DNA from: Granulicella sp. L60
GTDB lineage: Bacteria; Acidobacteriota; Terriglobia; Terriglobales; Acidobacteriaceae
NCBI RefSeq assembly: GCF_009765825.1
Contig: NZ_LMUR01000022.1
Coordinates: 255,235 to 319,234 of the forward strand
DNA: 64,000 nt
Reading direction: 5' to 3'
Shown here: one piece after another, positions 42,340 to 51,074 of the stretch
Layout of the letters: each line of letters opens with the position of its first letter
Numbering within the stretch: the first letter of the stretch is position 1
Made by a program: the position numbers and the translations under genes
The notes under the pieces: generated by a model
What the model was told of the DNA's origin: nothing
Database searches by the model: none
What the model saw: only the letters and a program-made list of their open reading frames with translations

Positions 42340-43026
42340 ATGAATCGTACCTTTGCTCTTGTCACCGCCCTTGCTGCGGGAATGACCTCCGCCGCAGGAG
42401 TGGCCCAGACTGCTGGACCTCAGACGCCCGCAGCAGCCCCCAACGCCGCAGCTGCCGCCCCCGCCGTTCACGCTGTTCCAGCCAAGATTGCGCTAATCGA
42501 ATTCGAACAGGTTGCCGCCGCTACCAATGAGGGCCAGCGCGACCTGCAGGCACTCCAGAAGAAGTTCGAGCCTAAGAAGAATCAGCTGCAGACCCTCTCG
42601 CAGGAGGTCGACACGCTGAAGAAGCAGCTACAGACCGCGCCGGCCACGTTGAGCGACACGGAGCGTGCCTCACGTACCCGGGCGATCGATGTCAAGGAGA
42701 AGCAGCTTCAGCGCGATGGCGAAGATGCTCAGACCTCTTTCAACGGCGAGTTGCAGGAGACTCTTGGCGCAGTAGCGAAGAAGCTCGGTCCGGTTGTCAT
42801 TAAATATGTACAGGACAACGGTTACACCATGCTGCTGGATAACACCGGCCAGCAGGGCGGTCTCTCCGTCCTCTGGACACAGCCGGGCACTACGGATATC
42901 TCTCAGGCTATCGTCGATGCATACAACGTATCCTCGGGTATCGCTGCACCGATTCCGTCTGCACCATCCGCACCGGGAGCTTCGACACCGGCTCGTCCGC
43001 ATCCGACGACCGCTCCGAAGCAGTAG
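42340..43026 (+). CDS. OmpH/Skp family periplasmic chaperone, copy 1
   Basis: 228 residues. Signal peptide (MNRTFALVTALAAGMTSAAGVAQ), Ala/Pro linker, then the Skp-type core: a short beta start (KIALIEFEQVAAATNEGQRDL), the long coiled-coil tentacle hairpin (about 70-150, KKQLQTAPATLSDTERASRTRAIDVKEKQLQR) and the closing strand region (VIKYVQDNGYTMLLDN). A Pro/Ala/Ser-rich tail follows, not usual for Skp. Skp holds unfolded outer-membrane proteins in the periplasm. AAGGAG lies 14 bases from the ATG, the same odd spacing as in the next gene. Confidence 0.85.
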   Translation: MNRTFALVTALAAGMTSAAGVAQTAGPQTPAAAPNAAAAAPAVHAVPAKIALIEFEQVAAATNEGQRDLQALQKKFEPKKNQLQTLSQEVDTLKKQLQTAPATLSDTERASRTRAIDVKEKQLQRDGEDAQTSFNGELQETLGAVAKKLGPVVIKYVQDNGYTMLLDNTGQQGGLSVLWTQPGTTDISQAIVDAYNVSSGIAAPIPSAPSAPGASTPARPHPTTAPKQ

Positions 43027-43055
43027 ACGATTCGTCTTGCCGACCCTTGTTCAAG

Positions 43056-43090
43056 ATCACTGAGGTCTCCGTCGAGATCTCAGTGATTTG
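43056..43090 (+). terminator. Hairpin terminator after Skp copy 1
   Basis: ATCACTGAGGTCTC - CGTC - GAGATCTCAGTGAT, a 14-bp stem with one G-T pair, then TTTG. Confidence 0.75.
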
Positions 43091-43176
43091 AAATTAACAG
43101 CAGAATCATATTGGCTACGTCCAAGCTGGTAAGTTTGTAACGATCTATCGAACCTTGAAGGAGCACCATAAACCGC

Positions 43177-43857
43177 ATGAATCGTACTCTATTGCTTGTC
43201 TCCGCCCTTGGCGCGGGATTGACGACAGCCGCCGGAGTGGCACAGACTGCCCCGGCCGCTGCTGCACCTCAGCCCGCAGCCGAAGCTGCCGTTGCACCAC
43301 AGGCTCTTCCGGCAAAGATCGCTCTGGTCGCCTTCGAGCAGGCCGTCTTTGCAACCAACGAAGGACAGCGCGCTGTTCAGGATGTGCAGGAGAAATATAA
43401 GCCGAGGAAGACGCAGATCGATACTCTTGCGCAAGAGGTCGATTCGCTCAAGAAGCAGCTTCAGAGCGCACCGGCTTCGCTCTCGGACGATGAGCGTGCG
43501 ACCCGCCTGAGAAATATCGACACCAAGGAAAAGCAGTTGAACCGTGATGCCGAGGATGCGCAGACGGCTTATAACGCCGACCTGCAGGAAGCCTATGGCA
43601 AGATCGCGGCGAAGGTCTCGGTCACGCTTAAGAACTATGTCAGCCAGAACGGCTACACGCTGCTGCTTGACGTGAGCGGTCAGCAGAGCAACGTGATGTG
43701 GGCGACCCCAAATACGGATGTGACACAGGCCGTCGTCACGGCGTATAACACTGCATCGGGTGTGGCTGCGCCGGCACCATCTGCCCCGTCCTCCGCGGCT
43801 CCGGCTCGTCCGCACGCGACGACCCCAAGACCCGCGACAGCAGCACCAAAGCAGTAA
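43177..43857 (+). CDS. OmpH/Skp family periplasmic chaperone, copy 2
   Basis: 226 residues, clearly paralogous to the gene 150 bases upstream: MNRTLLLVSALGAGLTTAAGV signal, KIALVAFEQAVFATNEGQRAV, coiled-coil arms (QLQSAPASLSDDERATRLRNID) and KNYVSQNGYTLLLDVSG. The leader (AAGGAGCACC and CCGCATGAATCG) repeats that of copy 1 almost exactly, showing that the duplication included the translation start. A Pro/Ala/Thr tail ends the protein. Same proposed role in outer-membrane protein delivery. Confidence 0.85.
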   Translation: MNRTLLLVSALGAGLTTAAGVAQTAPAAAAPQPAAEAAVAPQALPAKIALVAFEQAVFATNEGQRAVQDVQEKYKPRKTQIDTLAQEVDSLKKQLQSAPASLSDDERATRLRNIDTKEKQLNRDAEDAQTAYNADLQEAYGKIAAKVSVTLKNYVSQNGYTLLLDVSGQQSNVMWATPNTDVTQAVVTAYNTASGVAAPAPSAPSSAAPARPHATTPRPATAAPKQ

Positions 43858-43873
43858 TCACTCGACCGTAGAT

Positions 43874-43919
43874 CAGGCGAAGGAGGAGACCTTTCCGTAA
43901 GGTGCTCGTCCTTCGCCTG
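43874..43919 (+). terminator. Terminator-like hairpin after Skp copy 2
   Basis: CAGGCGAAGGA (43874-43884) pairs with TCCTTCGCCTG (43909-43919), 11 bp, 17 bases after the stop; a weak TATATTTT follows. Confidence 0.65.
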
Positions 43920-43998
43920 CACGCTTATATTTTGGCGTCATCACGGAAGAGTTGTGGAAAAACCTGTGGATTCCTTATAGCTTTTCAAGGCTAATGGA

Positions 43999-44026
43999 AG
44001 CGATATGCAATCTCTTGCATATCGCT
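43999..44026. terminator. Perfect 12-bp hairpin
   Basis: AGCGATATGCAA - TCTC - TTGCATATCGCT between convergent genes. T-tract is poor (CGATCTTTG), so function as terminator, operator or repeat is open. Confidence 0.5.
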
Positions 44027-44254
44027 CGATCTTTGTGGTAGAGGAGCAACTGTAGAGGAATCAGCGTGTTGGCTCAGGCGGATCGAGAAATCCATTTCGG
44101 GATCTCCTGTATTTGGGCAAGTATAGCTATTTCAACGGTTTCCACAGATGAACGTTACTACCAGGTTACAAATTATTGAGTCTAATCTGGCCCACGATTA
44201 ATCTATATCGCGATTATGCAGCGAAGCTGTTTATTTTGGCGGGCATAGTGGTGG

Positions 44255-46057
44255 TTACTCTTCCCCGACTTTGAGCACTGCGAGGAATGCCTCCTGTGGG
44301 ATGTCCACCTTGCCGATTCGCTTCATGCGCTTCTTGCCCTCTTTTTGTTTATCGAGGAGTTTGCGCTTGCGGCTGATGTCGCCGCCATAGCACTTCGCAA
44401 TCACGTTCTTCCGGATGGCCGTGACGGTCTCGCGTGCGATCACCTTTGAACCGATCGCGGCCTGGATAGCGACCTCGAACATCTGGCGCGGGATGAGTTC
44501 GCGCATCTTGGAGACGAGTGCGCGTCCACGCTGCTGGGCAAAGTCTTTATGAATGATGATCGAAAGAGCATCTACGGGGTCGCCGCCGATGAGGATATCC
44601 ATCTTGACCATGGGGGAGACCCACATGCCGGCGAGGACGTAGTCGAGTGAGGCGTAACCGCGCGAGACGGTTTTGAGGCGGTCGTAGAAGTCGAGAACGA
44701 TCTCGTTGAGAGGAAGCTCATACGTGATCAGGACGCGCGTGTCGGAGACGTACTCCATGTTCTGCTGGCGTCCACGCTTCTCTTCGACGAGTTTCAGAAT
44801 GCCGCCGACATACTCTTCGTTGGTGAGGATTTTGGCGACGATGACGGGCTCTTCAATCTGCTCGATCTCGGTGGTGTCGGGCCAGCGCGACGGGTTGTCT
44901 ACCTCGCGGGTGCTGCCGTCGGTCATGGTGATCTTGTAGCGGACGCCGGGTGCGGTGGTGATGAGATCGAGATCGTACTCGCGCTCCAGGCGCTCCTGGA
45001 TGATCTCCAGGTGCAGTAGGCCGAGGAAGCCGCAGCGGAATCCGAATCCGAGCGCGACGGAGGACTCCGGCTCGAAAGAGAAGCTCGCGTCGTTGAGTCG
45101 AAGCTTCTCGAGGGCGTCGCGAAGCATCGCGTGCTCGTGTGAGTCCACGGTGTAGAGGCCGGCGAAGACCATGCTCTTGATGTCTTCGAAACCTGGCAAC
45201 GCTTCGGCGCATGGATTTTCGACCGAGGTGATGGTGTCGCCGACCTTGGTGTCGGCTACGTTTTTGATGGTGGCGACGAAGAAGCCAACCTCCCCGGCGC
45301 TCAGTTCGGCAAGCTCTACAGGCTTCGGGGTCATGACGCCCATGCTCTCGACGTCGAAGGTCTTGCCGTTCGACATGACCTTGATCTTCATTCCCTTGCG
45401 AAGCCGACCGTTGATGATACGAGCGAGGACGATAACTCCTCTGTATGGATCGAACCAACTGTCGAAGATGAGTGCCTGCAGCGGAGCTTCGGGGTCGCCC
45501 TGCGGCGGCGGCAGCAGGTTAACGACGGCTTCGAGAATGCTTGCGACGTTCAGGCCGGTCTTCGCACTGACTGCGATGGCGTCGTCGGCGGGTAAGCCCA
45601 CGGACTTCTCGATCATCTCCTTGGTGCGCTCGATATCAGCACTCGGGAGGTCGATCTTGTTGATGATCGGAATGATCTCGAGTCCATTCGAGATTGCCAG
45701 GTAAGCGTTAGCAAGCGTCTGGGCCTCGACGCCTTGCGACGCATCGACGACGAGCAGAGCGCCTTCACATGAGGCCAACGAACGTGAGACCTCGTACGAA
45801 AAGTCCACGTGGCCGGGCGTGTCGATCAGGTTGAGCTGATAGGTGTCGCCGTCCTGCGCCTTGTACATCATGCGTACGGTGTGGGCTTTGATGGTGATGC
45901 CGCGTTCGCGTTCGAGGTCCATGGCATCCAGCACCTGCGCCTGCATCTCGCGGGAGGTCAGCGAGCCGGTCAGCTCAAGGAGCCGGTCGGAGAGGGTGGA
46001 CTTGCCGTGGTCGATATGCGCGATGATCGCAAAGTTGCGGATGTGACTTGGATCCAT
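44255..46057 (-). CDS. lepA: Elongation factor 4 (LepA)
   Basis: 600 residues from ATG 46057; the ORF extends 12 codons upstream (to 46093) but the family starts at MDPSHIRNFAIIAHIDHGKST. GTPase motifs: G1 AHIDHGKST, switch II DTPGHVDF, G4 NKIDLPSA. EF-G-like domains follow and the LepA-specific C-terminal domain ends with KRMKRIGKVDIPQEAFLAVL. LepA remodels stalled ribosomes under ionic or cold stress. In many genomes lepA neighbours lepB, which is not seen here. Confidence 0.97.
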   Translation of the reverse strand: MDPSHIRNFAIIAHIDHGKSTLSDRLLELTGSLTSREMQAQVLDAMDLERERGITIKAHTVRMMYKAQDGDTYQLNLIDTPGHVDFSYEVSRSLASCEGALLVVDASQGVEAQTLANAYLAISNGLEIIPIINKIDLPSADIERTKEMIEKSVGLPADDAIAVSAKTGLNVASILEAVVNLLPPPQGDPEAPLQALIFDSWFDPYRGVIVLARIINGRLRKGMKIKVMSNGKTFDVESMGVMTPKPVELAELSAGEVGFFVATIKNVADTKVGDTITSVENPCAEALPGFEDIKSMVFAGLYTVDSHEHAMLRDALEKLRLNDASFSFEPESSVALGFGFRCGFLGLLHLEIIQERLEREYDLDLITTAPGVRYKITMTDGSTREVDNPSRWPDTTEIEQIEEPVIVAKILTNEEYVGGILKLVEEKRGRQQNMEYVSDTRVLITYELPLNEIVLDFYDRLKTVSRGYASLDYVLAGMWVSPMVKMDILIGGDPVDALSIIIHKDFAQQRGRALVSKMRELIPRQMFEVAIQAAIGSKVIARETVTAIRKNVIAKCYGGDISRKRKLLDKQKEGKKRMKRIGKVDIPQEAFLAVLKVGEE

Positions 46058-46428
46058 GTTGTAGCTGGGTGGCCTCAATATCCATGTTAACACCCGCGTG
46101 GTGAAGACGTATGCGCCCGCGCTCTCGTGAAGGAACGATGCGGTCGGGCGCTGCCTAAGATGCGGGGATCAGAGTTCGAGCTACTGTCTTCGCGTTGTTG
46201 CTGACATGCTGCTTCGCGACTCCCCATATAACCGCTTCGCACTTCGAGACCGTAACGTAGTTCCTGCACTCGGGCGATGGCATCGGCACTACATCGCAGG
46301 ACGTCTCGCAAAGACGCAGATGCATAAAGATTCCGCCGGAATCCTGATGTGAACTTTAGCCACGCCGCAAGAGTGTTGCGATTGAGAGCACATTTACCCT
46401 CCGCGCGTCTTACAATGAGCAGGGACAA
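46058..46428. other. Divergent intergenic region, lepA / mltD
   Basis: No supported gene. A 113-codon minus-strand ORF covers most of it but has no ribosome site or recognised domain. TACAAT (46411-46416) could be a -10 for mltD; no matching -35 at normal spacing. Confidence 0.5.
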
Positions 46429-48315
46429 ATGCTTCGAAGACCTTTAGGGAAGATGGTGCGGCGCTGGGCATTGATAGTGGGCTGTGCGCCGCTGGTCATG
46501 CTTGCTGGCTGCCCTCAGGAGCAGGCGGGAGCACCTGGGAAAGCGCCAGCACAGACGACTGCGCCAGCCATCTCATCGGGCACTGCAGGCACTTCGGTTC
46601 AGGCATCTCCGTCTGCAGGAACTGCGCCGCAGAGCGCCGACAACTCTGCGAACGCCGCCAAGGTGCAACAGCTGATCGCCAAGGCGGAGGCCGCGTACCG
46701 GAGCGGCGTTGACAACTATCGCGCCGGGCATCTGGATGCTGCGCGGCTGGACTTCGACTCCGCCGTGGACCAGATGCTGACGAGTGGCATGGATCTGAAG
46801 ACGGATCCTCAGCTTGCGGATGAGTTCGACCATCTTCTGAATGCTGTGAACTCGCTTGAGATGACGGCGTTGAAGCAGGGCAATGGATTTTCGCCCACGC
46901 TTGAGGCCGCTCCACTCGATGCTGCGGACGAGGTCACCTTCCCGGCGAACGCAGCATTGACGGCAAAGGTTGCAGCCGAGTTGAAGACGACGCAGTCTGA
47001 CTTTCCACTCGTCGTGAACGATTATGTCGCGGGCTTCATCAGCTATTTTTCAAACTCGCCGGGCGGCCACGCACACCTGCTGCGTTCGCTCGAGCGCGCG
47101 GGAAAGTACAAGGAGATGATTCAGAAGAATCTGCGCGAGCAAGGTGTGCCGCAGGACCTGATCTATCTGGCGGTCGCCGAGTCTGGCTTTCAACCGCAGG
47201 CTCTCAACGCGAAGAGCGGTGCAGGGGGGATGTGGCAGTTCATGCCGACGGGCGCATACGGGCTGGCGCGCAATGGCTGGTTCGACGAACGGTTCGATCC
47301 GGACAAGAGTTCCAAAGCGTACGCGCGCTATATGAAGTCGCTCTACAACCAGTTCGGCGACTGGTATCTGGCGATGGCAGCCTATGACTGGGGTCCGGGC
47401 TACGTGCAGCGTGCGGTGATGAAGACAGGGTACGCCGACTTCTGGGAGCTGTACCGACGCAATGTGCTTCCTGCGGAGACCAAGAATTATGTGCCGGGAA
47501 TCATTGCGGCGATCATCATGGCGAAGAATCCTGCGCAGTATGGGCTGGATAAGCTGGTGCCCGATGAGCCTGTCGTCTCCGATACCGTAACCGTCGATTA
47601 CGCCGTCGACCTTCGTCTGGTGGCCGACATCACCAACTCATCGCTACCCGAGATTGTTGCGCTCAATCCAAGTCTCCTGCGCATGGCGACGCCGCGCGAT
47701 ATGGCCTTCGATCTGCACATTCCGGTGGGGACGCATGATGTCTTCGGCGAGCGCATCAAGCAGATCCCGGAAGACAAACGCACGAGCTGGCGCTTTCACG
47801 TGGTGCGCAGCGGAGAGACGCTCGACGGCATCGCGGTGGGTCTCCATGCACACGTGAGCGATATCGCCGATGCCAATGGACTCGCTGCCGGAGCGAGCCT
47901 TGATCTCGGCGATGAGCTCGTCGTGCCTGTCTCTACTGTTGCGGCGACCGTGCGACCGCAGCACTACGCGGTGCGTCACGGAGATACGCTCGTCACAGTT
48001 GCGGATCGCTTCGGCGTGTCGGTGGAGGAGTTGCGGCGCTGGAATCATCTGTCGTCGAACAATGTCAGGCCAGGTGCTTTTTTGGTCGTCGCGGAGCCGG
48101 TGAGGCTTGCACCCGGCACGCACATTCGCAGCAGAGCGGGACATGGCAAAAGCACGGGGCATAGCGTGAACGCCTCTGCCCATGCGGGTTCTACGCATAC
48201 CGATGCAAATCATGCGAACGCCGGAAAGAGAGCGTCGTCGTCTGCGACAAAGAAAATTGCAAGTGAGACCAAGCAAAATGCGACGCCAAAAACGAAGAGA
48301 AAAGCTACACGATGA
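46429..48315 (+). CDS. mltD: MltD-type lytic transglycosylase with two LysM domains
   Basis: 628 residues. Lipobox LAGC with C28. The SLT domain (about 225-370) contains catalytic E251 in LIYLAVAESGFQ, then SGAGGMWQFMPTGAYGL and AYDWGPGYVQRA. Two LysM domains follow (about 455-505, FHVVRSGETLDGIAVGL; about 508-560, YAVRHGDTLVTVADRFG), then a His/Ala/Lys-rich tail. Cleaves peptidoglycan to anhydro-muropeptides; the lipid anchor places it in the outer membrane. It differs from E. coli MltD in an Ala/Pro-rich N-terminal spacer and helical region before the catalytic domain. Confidence 0.88.
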   Translation: MLRRPLGKMVRRWALIVGCAPLVMLAGCPQEQAGAPGKAPAQTTAPAISSGTAGTSVQASPSAGTAPQSADNSANAAKVQQLIAKAEAAYRSGVDNYRAGHLDAARLDFDSAVDQMLTSGMDLKTDPQLADEFDHLLNAVNSLEMTALKQGNGFSPTLEAAPLDAADEVTFPANAALTAKVAAELKTTQSDFPLVVNDYVAGFISYFSNSPGGHAHLLRSLERAGKYKEMIQKNLREQGVPQDLIYLAVAESGFQPQALNAKSGAGGMWQFMPTGAYGLARNGWFDERFDPDKSSKAYARYMKSLYNQFGDWYLAMAAYDWGPGYVQRAVMKTGYADFWELYRRNVLPAETKNYVPGIIAAIIMAKNPAQYGLDKLVPDEPVVSDTVTVDYAVDLRLVADITNSSLPEIVALNPSLLRMATPRDMAFDLHIPVGTHDVFGERIKQIPEDKRTSWRFHVVRSGETLDGIAVGLHAHVSDIADANGLAAGASLDLGDELVVPVSTVAATVRPQHYAVRHGDTLVTVADRFGVSVEELRRWNHLSSNNVRPGAFLVVAEPVRLAPGTHIRSRAGHGKSTGHSVNASAHAGSTHTDANHANAGKRASSSATKKIASETKQNATPKTKRKATR

Positions 48316-48467
48316 GCTACCTCACAAAAAAGAGTACTTGCCATCGCTAGCGCTTGGATGCATCCTGTTGCTAGAATCTCGTGCCGGGAAGTAAATATGA
48401 TTTCGTCTGCATCCTACCGGTAGAGCAGAAATAAAGAGCGGCAGAAGTACAACGCAGTGAGAGGACA

Positions 48468-49304
48468 ATGATGACGATGTTCGACGACACGACCAGACTT
48501 TATGCAGCCGGAGCAGATGAAGATCACGATTTCGTCGATGAACCAGAGGATGACCACGATCTCCGTAGCCGCTTTGAAGACGACGATGATGAAGAGGAAG
48601 AGGTCACGATGACCTCCGATGATGACGATGAGTTGAACGAAGATGAAGATGAGACCCTGAGTGGCACACACGCTGAGGAAGCAATCATCTTTACGCCACC
48701 ACCGTCGCCCGTCAATAGCTACGAGCCCGCAACCAGGGAGTCCGGAATGCCGGTGAAGAGTGTCGCGCAACCGGCCGTGAAAAAATCTGCGGTGAAGAAA
48801 GCTGCAGCAGCACCAGCAAAGAAGAGCACGCCAGCGAAGAAGGCTGCTCCTGCCAAAAAAGCAGTGCCCGCAAAACAAGCCGCACCAGCGAAGAAGGCAC
48901 CTGCAAAGAAAGCTGTTGCAGTAAAGAAGGCACCAGCGAAGAAGATTGCGGCGAAGAAAGTTGTGGCTAAGAAAGCTGCTAAAAAAGTTCTGGCGAAGAA
49001 GGCTGCTCCGAAAAAGAGTGGTCCAGCCAAATCGAAATCTGCCGCGAAGAAGTTCAGTGCTCCGCGCGGCGGTAAGGTCGCTCCTAAAAAGGCGGCCGGC
49101 AACAAGGGCACTGCAAGCACCAAAAAACCAATGAAGAGAGGTATTACCTTGGCAACTAAGAAAGCAGTAAAGAAGGCACCCGCGAAGAAGGCAGCAGCAA
49201 AGAAGGCTCCTGCGAAGAAAGCAGCAGCAAAGAAGGCTCCTGCAAAGAAGGCCGTAAAGAAGGCTGTTAAGAAGGCACCAGCAAAGAAGGCCGTAAAGAA
49301 GTAA
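48468..49304 (+). CDS. Histone H1-like protein with acidic N-terminus
   Basis: 278 residues. Residues 1-75 are strongly acidic (DDDDEEEE and DDDDELNEDEDE runs). From about 105 to the end are many KKAPAKKA-type repeats, the composition of histone H1 C-terminal tails and of bacterial HctA/AlgR3-type basic proteins. The C-terminal half should coat DNA. The acidic head may mask it or bind partners. GAGAGGA lies upstream of ATG 48468. Tandem repetition in DNA (AAGAAGGCxCC units) may make length variable. It may package the chromosome, but that is inference. Confidence 0.85.
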   Translation: MMTMFDDTTRLYAAGADEDHDFVDEPEDDHDLRSRFEDDDDEEEEVTMTSDDDDELNEDEDETLSGTHAEEAIIFTPPPSPVNSYEPATRESGMPVKSVAQPAVKKSAVKKAAAAPAKKSTPAKKAAPAKKAVPAKQAAPAKKAPAKKAVAVKKAPAKKIAAKKVVAKKAAKKVLAKKAAPKKSGPAKSKSAAKKFSAPRGGKVAPKKAAGNKGTASTKKPMKRGITLATKKAVKKAPAKKAAAKKAPAKKAAAKKAPAKKAVKKAVKKAPAKKAVKK

Positions 49305-49326
49305 CTACCCTTAAGGCAAGCAAATA

Positions 49327-49362
49327 GGCCCGGACTCCTCAATTGAGAGCCCGGGCCTTTTT
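49327..49362 (+). terminator. Rho-independent terminator of H1-like gene
   Basis: GGCCCGG (49327-49333) pairs with CCGGGCC (49351-49357) with further inner pairing, then TTTTT. Confidence 0.88.
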
Positions 49363-49481
49363 GCGTCTGCTGATAAGTATTTACGTAACGTTCACTTCTT
49401 TTCGGACTGCGTACTTCTTCTTGCTGGCCTGGATTCTGCTCTTTGGGCCGATCTTCGCTGCTCGTGTCAGATCTTTAATGA

Positions 49482-49520
49482 AAAGGGTCCGGACCTTGTT
49501 CGTTCCGGTCCGGACCCTTT
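49482..49520 (-). terminator. Rho-independent terminator of peroxiredoxin gene
   Basis: A 14-bp perfect stem (AAAGGGTCCGGACC 49482-49495 with GGTCCGGACCCTTT 49507-49520); on the minus strand it ends in TTTT, 18 bases beyond the gene's stop. Confidence 0.88.
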
Positions 49521-49537
49521 GCTGCTCGGCTTGTGCG

Positions 49538-50086
49538 TTACTTCTTTTCGGCGGAGATTGCGGCCAGGACTTCGGTGCTGTGGACGTTGGGATCGACCTT
49601 CTCCCAGACCTTGACCACTTTGCCATCCGGCGAGATGAGGAAGGTCTCTCGGTTTGCGAACTTCATGACGCCGTAGTTCTTGACCGGCACGCCGTAGGCA
49701 TCGACGACCTTGTGGTCCGGGTCGGCGAGGAGTTTGAAGCCGAAGGTGTCCTTGGAGCACCAGGTCTTGTGGCCTTCGACGGTGTCGAGGCTGACGCCGA
49801 GGACGACGGCGTTCAGCGCGTCATACTTCTGCAGGTCGCGCTGGAAGTTGTGCGCCTCGATGGTGCAGCCGGTGGTCTGGTCCTTCGGGTAGAAGTAGAG
49901 GACGACCCACTTGCCCTTGTAGTCGCTGAGGCTGACGGGCTTGTCTTCCTGCGAGGGCAGGGTGAAGTTGGGCGCCATGGCACCGGCTTGTACGGTGTCC
50001 GCGGCTGCGGCCGCGTGGGCCTTCAGACCGACGCCGCATACGGCTACTGCTGCGATGATGACTGCACTCCAAATTGCTTTGCGCAT
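49538..50086 (-). CDS. bcp: Exported peroxiredoxin, BCP/PrxQ type
   Basis: 182 residues; signal peptide (MRKAIWSAVIIAAVAVCGVG, cleavage near AHA). The thioredoxin-like fold has peroxidatic C74 in KDQTTGCTIEA and a second Cys at C110 (KTWCSKD), a spacing suiting a resolving Cys. The family normally has TPGC; here TTGC is present, a mild departure at the active site. An exported form suggests peroxide detoxification in the periplasm, with an unknown electron donor. Located directly downstream of lpxI on the same strand. Confidence 0.88.
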   Translation of the reverse strand: MRKAIWSAVIIAAVAVCGVGLKAHAAAAADTVQAGAMAPNFTLPSQEDKPVSLSDYKGKWVVLYFYPKDQTTGCTIEAHNFQRDLQKYDALNAVVLGVSLDTVEGHKTWCSKDTFGFKLLADPDHKVVDAYGVPVKNYGVMKFANRETFLISPDGKVVKVWEKVDPNVHSTEVLAAISAEKK

Positions 50087-50207
50087 GGTGGTTCCCCTTT
50101 TTCGTGAAGCGAATCTCTATGTAGACAAGTGTAAGGCTTGGACGACACAGCCCCTGGTTCGTTTGGCCACATTCTACGCTGCGGTGACAATCTAATGACA
50201 AAACTGA

Positions 50208-51074
50208 CTAGCTCGCGACGATGGCGATGCCTGCGCGATCCGCGGCCGCGAGGATGGCTGCGGGATCGAACATGAGGGTTCGACCTGCCTCGATGGCGAG
50301 ACAGGTCGCGCCTGCCTCCTGCATGGCGTGGATGGTGGCGACGCCGACGACGGGAACATCGAAGCGCATGTCCTGATGGGGTTTGGCGACCTTCACGACG
50401 GTCAAGGAGCGGCGCAGGGTGGTTGCGGCAGGGGTAGGTGTGTCGGCTGCTGTGTCGAGGGTGCGGAAGAGGGCTCCGGCGCGGGCGATGGTGGCGTCGG
50501 TGCCTTCCATGGCCTCGACGGCGACGCAGGCCTGGGCGGCGATGACGACGGTCTGGCCGAGGTCGTATCCGGCGATGGCGCGGGCGACGGTGAGGCCGTA
50601 GGCGATGTCCTTCTGCTCGTCGTCGTCGGGCGGGCGGGCGGTGAGGATGCCGGGTTTGGCGAGGAGGGGTTCGAGGTAGGCGGTGGAGGAGACGAGTTCG
50701 ATGCCTTCGTCGCCGAGCACCTTAGCGATGGCTCCGAGGAGCATGTCGGTGTTGCGGGTGCGGAGGTTGAGGAGGAGTTTGGCGAGGCGCCAGTCGGGGC
50801 GAATGCTGGAGAAGATCTGTTTGTGTTTGACCTGGCCGGCCATGACGGCTCGGGTGACGCCTTCGGTTTGGAAGGTCTCGATGAGGCGGGAGAGTTCGCC
50901 GAGGGAGAGCCAGTGGACGTGGATCTCGGGGTCGGATGCGGCGCGGGCGTTGATCTCGGGATCGGTCTCTTCCTTGATGGCGGCTACGACGACGGTGAGG
51001 CCGTGGGCGCGGGCGGCGTCGAGCAGGAGGAAGGGGAAGCGTCCGTTGCCTGCGATCAGGCCTAGTTTCGGCAT
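50208..51074 (-). CDS. lpxI: UDP-2,3-diacylglucosamine pyrophosphatase LpxI
   Basis: 288 residues from ATG 51074 (MPKLGLIAGNGRFPFLLLDA, the family start); upstream in-frame codons are part of the palindromic element. N-terminal Rossmann-like half and C-terminal DUF1009 half with QACVAVEAMEGTDATIARAG and a final AGITCLAIEAGRTL-like block (here GATCLAIEAGRTLMFD). Catalyses the fourth step of lipid A synthesis, UDP-diacylglucosamine to lipid X, where LpxH is absent. Its partners fabZ and lpxA are 6 kb away. Confidence 0.92.
   Translation of the reverse strand: MPKLGLIAGNGRFPFLLLDAARAHGLTVVVAAIKEETDPEINARAASDPEIHVHWLSLGELSRLIETFQTEGVTRAVMAGQVKHKQIFSSIRPDWRLAKLLLNLRTRNTDMLLGAIAKVLGDEGIELVSSTAYLEPLLAKPGILTARPPDDDEQKDIAYGLTVARAIAGYDLGQTVVIAAQACVAVEAMEGTDATIARAGALFRTLDTAADTPTPAATTLRRSLTVVKVAKPHQDMRFDVPVVGVATIHAMQEAGATCLAIEAGRTLMFDPAAILAAADRAGIAIVAS

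Larger units (their letters stand above)
43858..44254. other. Intergenic region between Skp copy 2 and lepA
   Basis: No gene seen. Contains two hairpins (43874-43919 and 43999-44026) and two stretches resembling DnaA-box fragments, with no other sign of an origin. Confidence 0.5.

Noticed and set aside
43951..44145. DnaA-box-like sequences (AACCTGTGGATTCC, GTTTCCACAGATG)
   Set aside because: Only weak matches in small number, no dnaA, dnaN or AT-rich unwinding region nearby; not an origin.
46087..46428. 113-codon minus-strand ORF between lepA and mltD
   Set aside because: Arg/Ser-rich, no ribosome site, no domain; probably chance.
48780..49300. Tandem repeats in the H1-like gene as a CRISPR or minisatellite
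   Set aside because: The repetition follows Lys/Ala/Pro codons in frame and has no spacers; it is protein repeat structure.
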